NCBI RefSeq assembly: GCF_040529045.1
Contig: NZ_CP131914.1
Span: 1,038,501 to 1,102,500, forward strand
Source: Xanthomonas indica
Lineage (GTDB): Bacteria > Pseudomonadota > Gammaproteobacteria > Xanthomonadales > Xanthomonadaceae
Length of the DNA stretch: 64,000 nucleotides
Direction of reading: 5' to 3'
The notes under the pieces were generated by a model. That model ran no database searches. It was given only the letters and a program-made list of their open reading frames with translations, and was not told the DNA's origin. Positions within the stretch are counted from its first letter, which is position 1. Every line of letters starts with the position of its first letter. The translations under genes and the position numbers were made by a program. This document shows, one piece after another, positions 62,879 through 64,000 of this stretch.

Positions 62879-63531
62879 TGGCCGGTTCGAGCTGGCAGGT
62901 GCGGCGCGCGCAGTGGCGAACGCGGCTGGCGCTGGCGTTGCACGCGCGCGGGGCCACGCCCAACGGTGTGTCCTGGAGCGGGCTGGCGTGCGCGGTGCTG
63001 GCTGCGCTGATGTTCGCCCTGGCCTGGCGCGAGCCGCCGGCCAACGCCGCCGCGCTGCTGGTGCTGGCGGCGCTGGCGCTGCAGGCGCGGCTGCTGTGCA
63101 ACCGCCTGGACGGGTTGCTGGCGCAGCAGGCGCAGATGATCGGCCGTGCCGGTGTGGTGTACAACGAGGCGCCGGACCGCTTGTCGGACGTGGCGGTGTG
63201 CCTGGGCGTGGGCTACGGCCTGCAGCCGGTGCTGGGCATCGGCGCGGAACTGGGCTGGGCCGCCGCCTTGCTGTGCGTGGGCACTGCCTACGTACGCATG
63301 CTCGGCCTGGCCTGCGCGGTGCGCGAACCGCTGCAGGGGCCGATGGCGCGCGTGCAGCGCATGCATTGGCTGTCGTTGGCCGCGCTGTTGGCGGCCGCGT
63401 CGTTGCTGCTGCAGCACGCCACGCTGGCCCGCATGCTCCTTGCCGTGGCGCTGGCGCTGCTGATCGCCGCTGCCGCCCTCACCATCGTGATCCGCGTGCG
63501 CGCCATCGTGCGCGAACTGGAGTGGAAATGA
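62878..63531 (+). CDS. CDP-alcohol phosphatidyltransferase-like protein 2
   Basis: A 217-residue, six-helix protein. The motif reads N75-R-L-D78-G-L-L-A-Q, then G92 and N96-E-A-P-D100, again with Asn at the first and third Asp positions of the classical motif, plus Gln in place of the motif Arg. It is therefore a divergent paralogue of the protein at 57193. The start shares one base with the preceding stop (TGATG). The substrate is unknown. Confidence 0.82.
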   Translation: MAGSSWQVRRAQWRTRLALALHARGATPNGVSWSGLACAVLAALMFALAWREPPANAAALLVLAALALQARLLCNRLDGLLAQQAQMIGRAGVVYNEAPDRLSDVAVCLGVGYGLQPVLGIGAELGWAAALLCVGTAYVRMLGLACAVREPLQGPMARVQRMHWLSLAALLAAASLLLQHATLARMLLAVALALLIAAAALTIVIRVRAIVRELEWK

Positions 63532-64000
63532 TCGCCCGCCTGATCGCCCGCGGCTGCAGCGCCGCGATCCGCCTGCTCACCGGCGCACGTGCGCTGTGGC
63601 GCGGCTGCATGCCGTCCAGCGAACGCCGCGTGTACTACGGCAACCATGCCAGCCACGGCGATTTCGTGCTGATCTGGTCGTCGCTGCCAGCGCCGCTGCG
63701 GCGCGAGGTGCGGCCGGTGGCGGCGGCCGACTATTGGCAGCGCGACGCGCTGCGCCGCTACCTGATCCACGCCGTATTCAACGGCGTGCTGATCGAGCGC
63801 GAGGCCGCGCAGCGCACGCGCGATCCGATCGACTGCCTGTGCGAGGCGGTGGACGCCGGCGGCTCGCTGATCCTGTTCCCGGAAGGCACGCGCAACACCG
63901 AGGACGGCCTGCTGCCGTTCAAGAGTGGGCTCTATCACCTGGCGCGGCAGCGTCCGGAACTGGAGTTCGTGCCGGTGTGGATCGACAACCTCAAGCGGGT
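63528..64000 (+). CDS. Lysophospholipid acyltransferase (PlsC-like), cut by window edge
   Basis: The first 157 codons are present. NHASHGD (His40, Asp45) is the HX4D catalytic motif, and LILFPEGTRNTEDGLLPFKS the second substrate-binding motif. It overlaps the preceding stop (ATGA). In E. coli-type and other ynb-like clusters a PlsC-like protein and a CdsA-like protein (YnbB) are often next; the latter would lie past the window end. Confidence 0.88.
   Translation, partial: MIARLIARGCSAAIRLLTGARALWRGCMPSSERRVYYGNHASHGDFVLIWSSLPAPLRREVRPVAAADYWQRDALRRYLIHAVFNGVLIEREAAQRTRDPIDCLCEAVDAGGSLILFPEGTRNTEDGLLPFKSGLYHLARQRPELEFVPVWIDNLKR

Overview
The window reads as a chromosomal segment of a GC-rich gammaproteobacterium of the Xanthomonas group (Lysobacterales/Xanthomonadales). 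The clearest pointers are a near-canonical Clp (the c-di-GMP-responsive CRP homologue of Xanthomonas), a tail resembling the Xanthomonas type IV secretion effector domain (XVIPCD) behind a lipoprotein gene, a trp gene order broken by unrelated genes, and many GTAG-ended REP palindromes (core GTAGGAGCGGCTTCAGCC). No rRNA, CRISPR array, prophage or complete insertion sequence was seen.

Layout. 1-2.4 kb: cytochrome b561 and a catalase-family peroxidase (minus), then a Ca/Na-type exchanger (plus). 2.5-8.4 kb: a six-gene Mrp/Mnh Na+/H+ antiporter operon with fused A and B subunits. 8.8-15.7 kb: a Rossmann-fold reductase, a Mpo1-like protein, the orphan effector tail plus lipoprotein, purC, a small membrane DnaJ protein, rpe, an acetyltransferase and a YegS-like lipid kinase. 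15.9-23.4 kb: trpE, trpG, trpD and trpC interleaved with threonine aldolase, SIMPL, flavin reductase and HAD phosphatase genes; a Trp-rich leader lies ahead of trpE. 23.4-28.9 kb: GH5 glycosidase, TauE-like exporter, clp, speD, an SMR transporter, a DUF3592-like protein and coq7. 29.1-32.2 kb: rplM-rpsI, tRNA-Gln, tRNA-Met, rppH, bfd and bfr. 32.2-33.0 kb is a gene-free, REP-rich stretch.

33.0-38.2 kb: a hybrid histidine kinase with a REC/degenerate GGDEF-EAL protein, and a DUF4126 protein. 38.4-42.0 kb: a DUF6776-like protein, bactofilin, erpA, nudC and ampE. 42.2-44.2 kb: a duplicated cluster of three CD225/dispanin-like and two DUF2752 membrane proteins, next to a CCGAC pentanucleotide array. 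44.3-51.8 kb: an MFS-acyltransferase fusion, a LysR regulator, a 2OG-Fe(II) dioxygenase, an MFS transporter and a YccS-like protein. 51.9-56.9 kb: a uracil-DNA glycosylase gene split by a 265-bp palindromic mobile element, then purD, a lipoprotein gene and purH. 57.2-64.0 kb: a tightly coupled seven-gene operon resembling E. coli ynbACD, with two CDP-alcohol phosphatidyltransferase-like proteins, a hydrolase-methyltransferase fusion, a PAP2-dual-specificity phosphatase fusion, a lysophospholipid acyltransferase cut by the window edge, and two poorly characterised membrane proteins.

Most unusual features: the ynb-like lipid operon with Asn-substituted catalytic motifs, the effector remnant with retained immunity-like lipoprotein, the CD225/DUF2752 cluster, the structured element inside the glycosylase gene, the Trp-codon leader before trpE, and the long palindrome fused to the 3' end of tRNA-Gln. 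Calls rest on reading the sequence and on recalled family knowledge; no database search was run.
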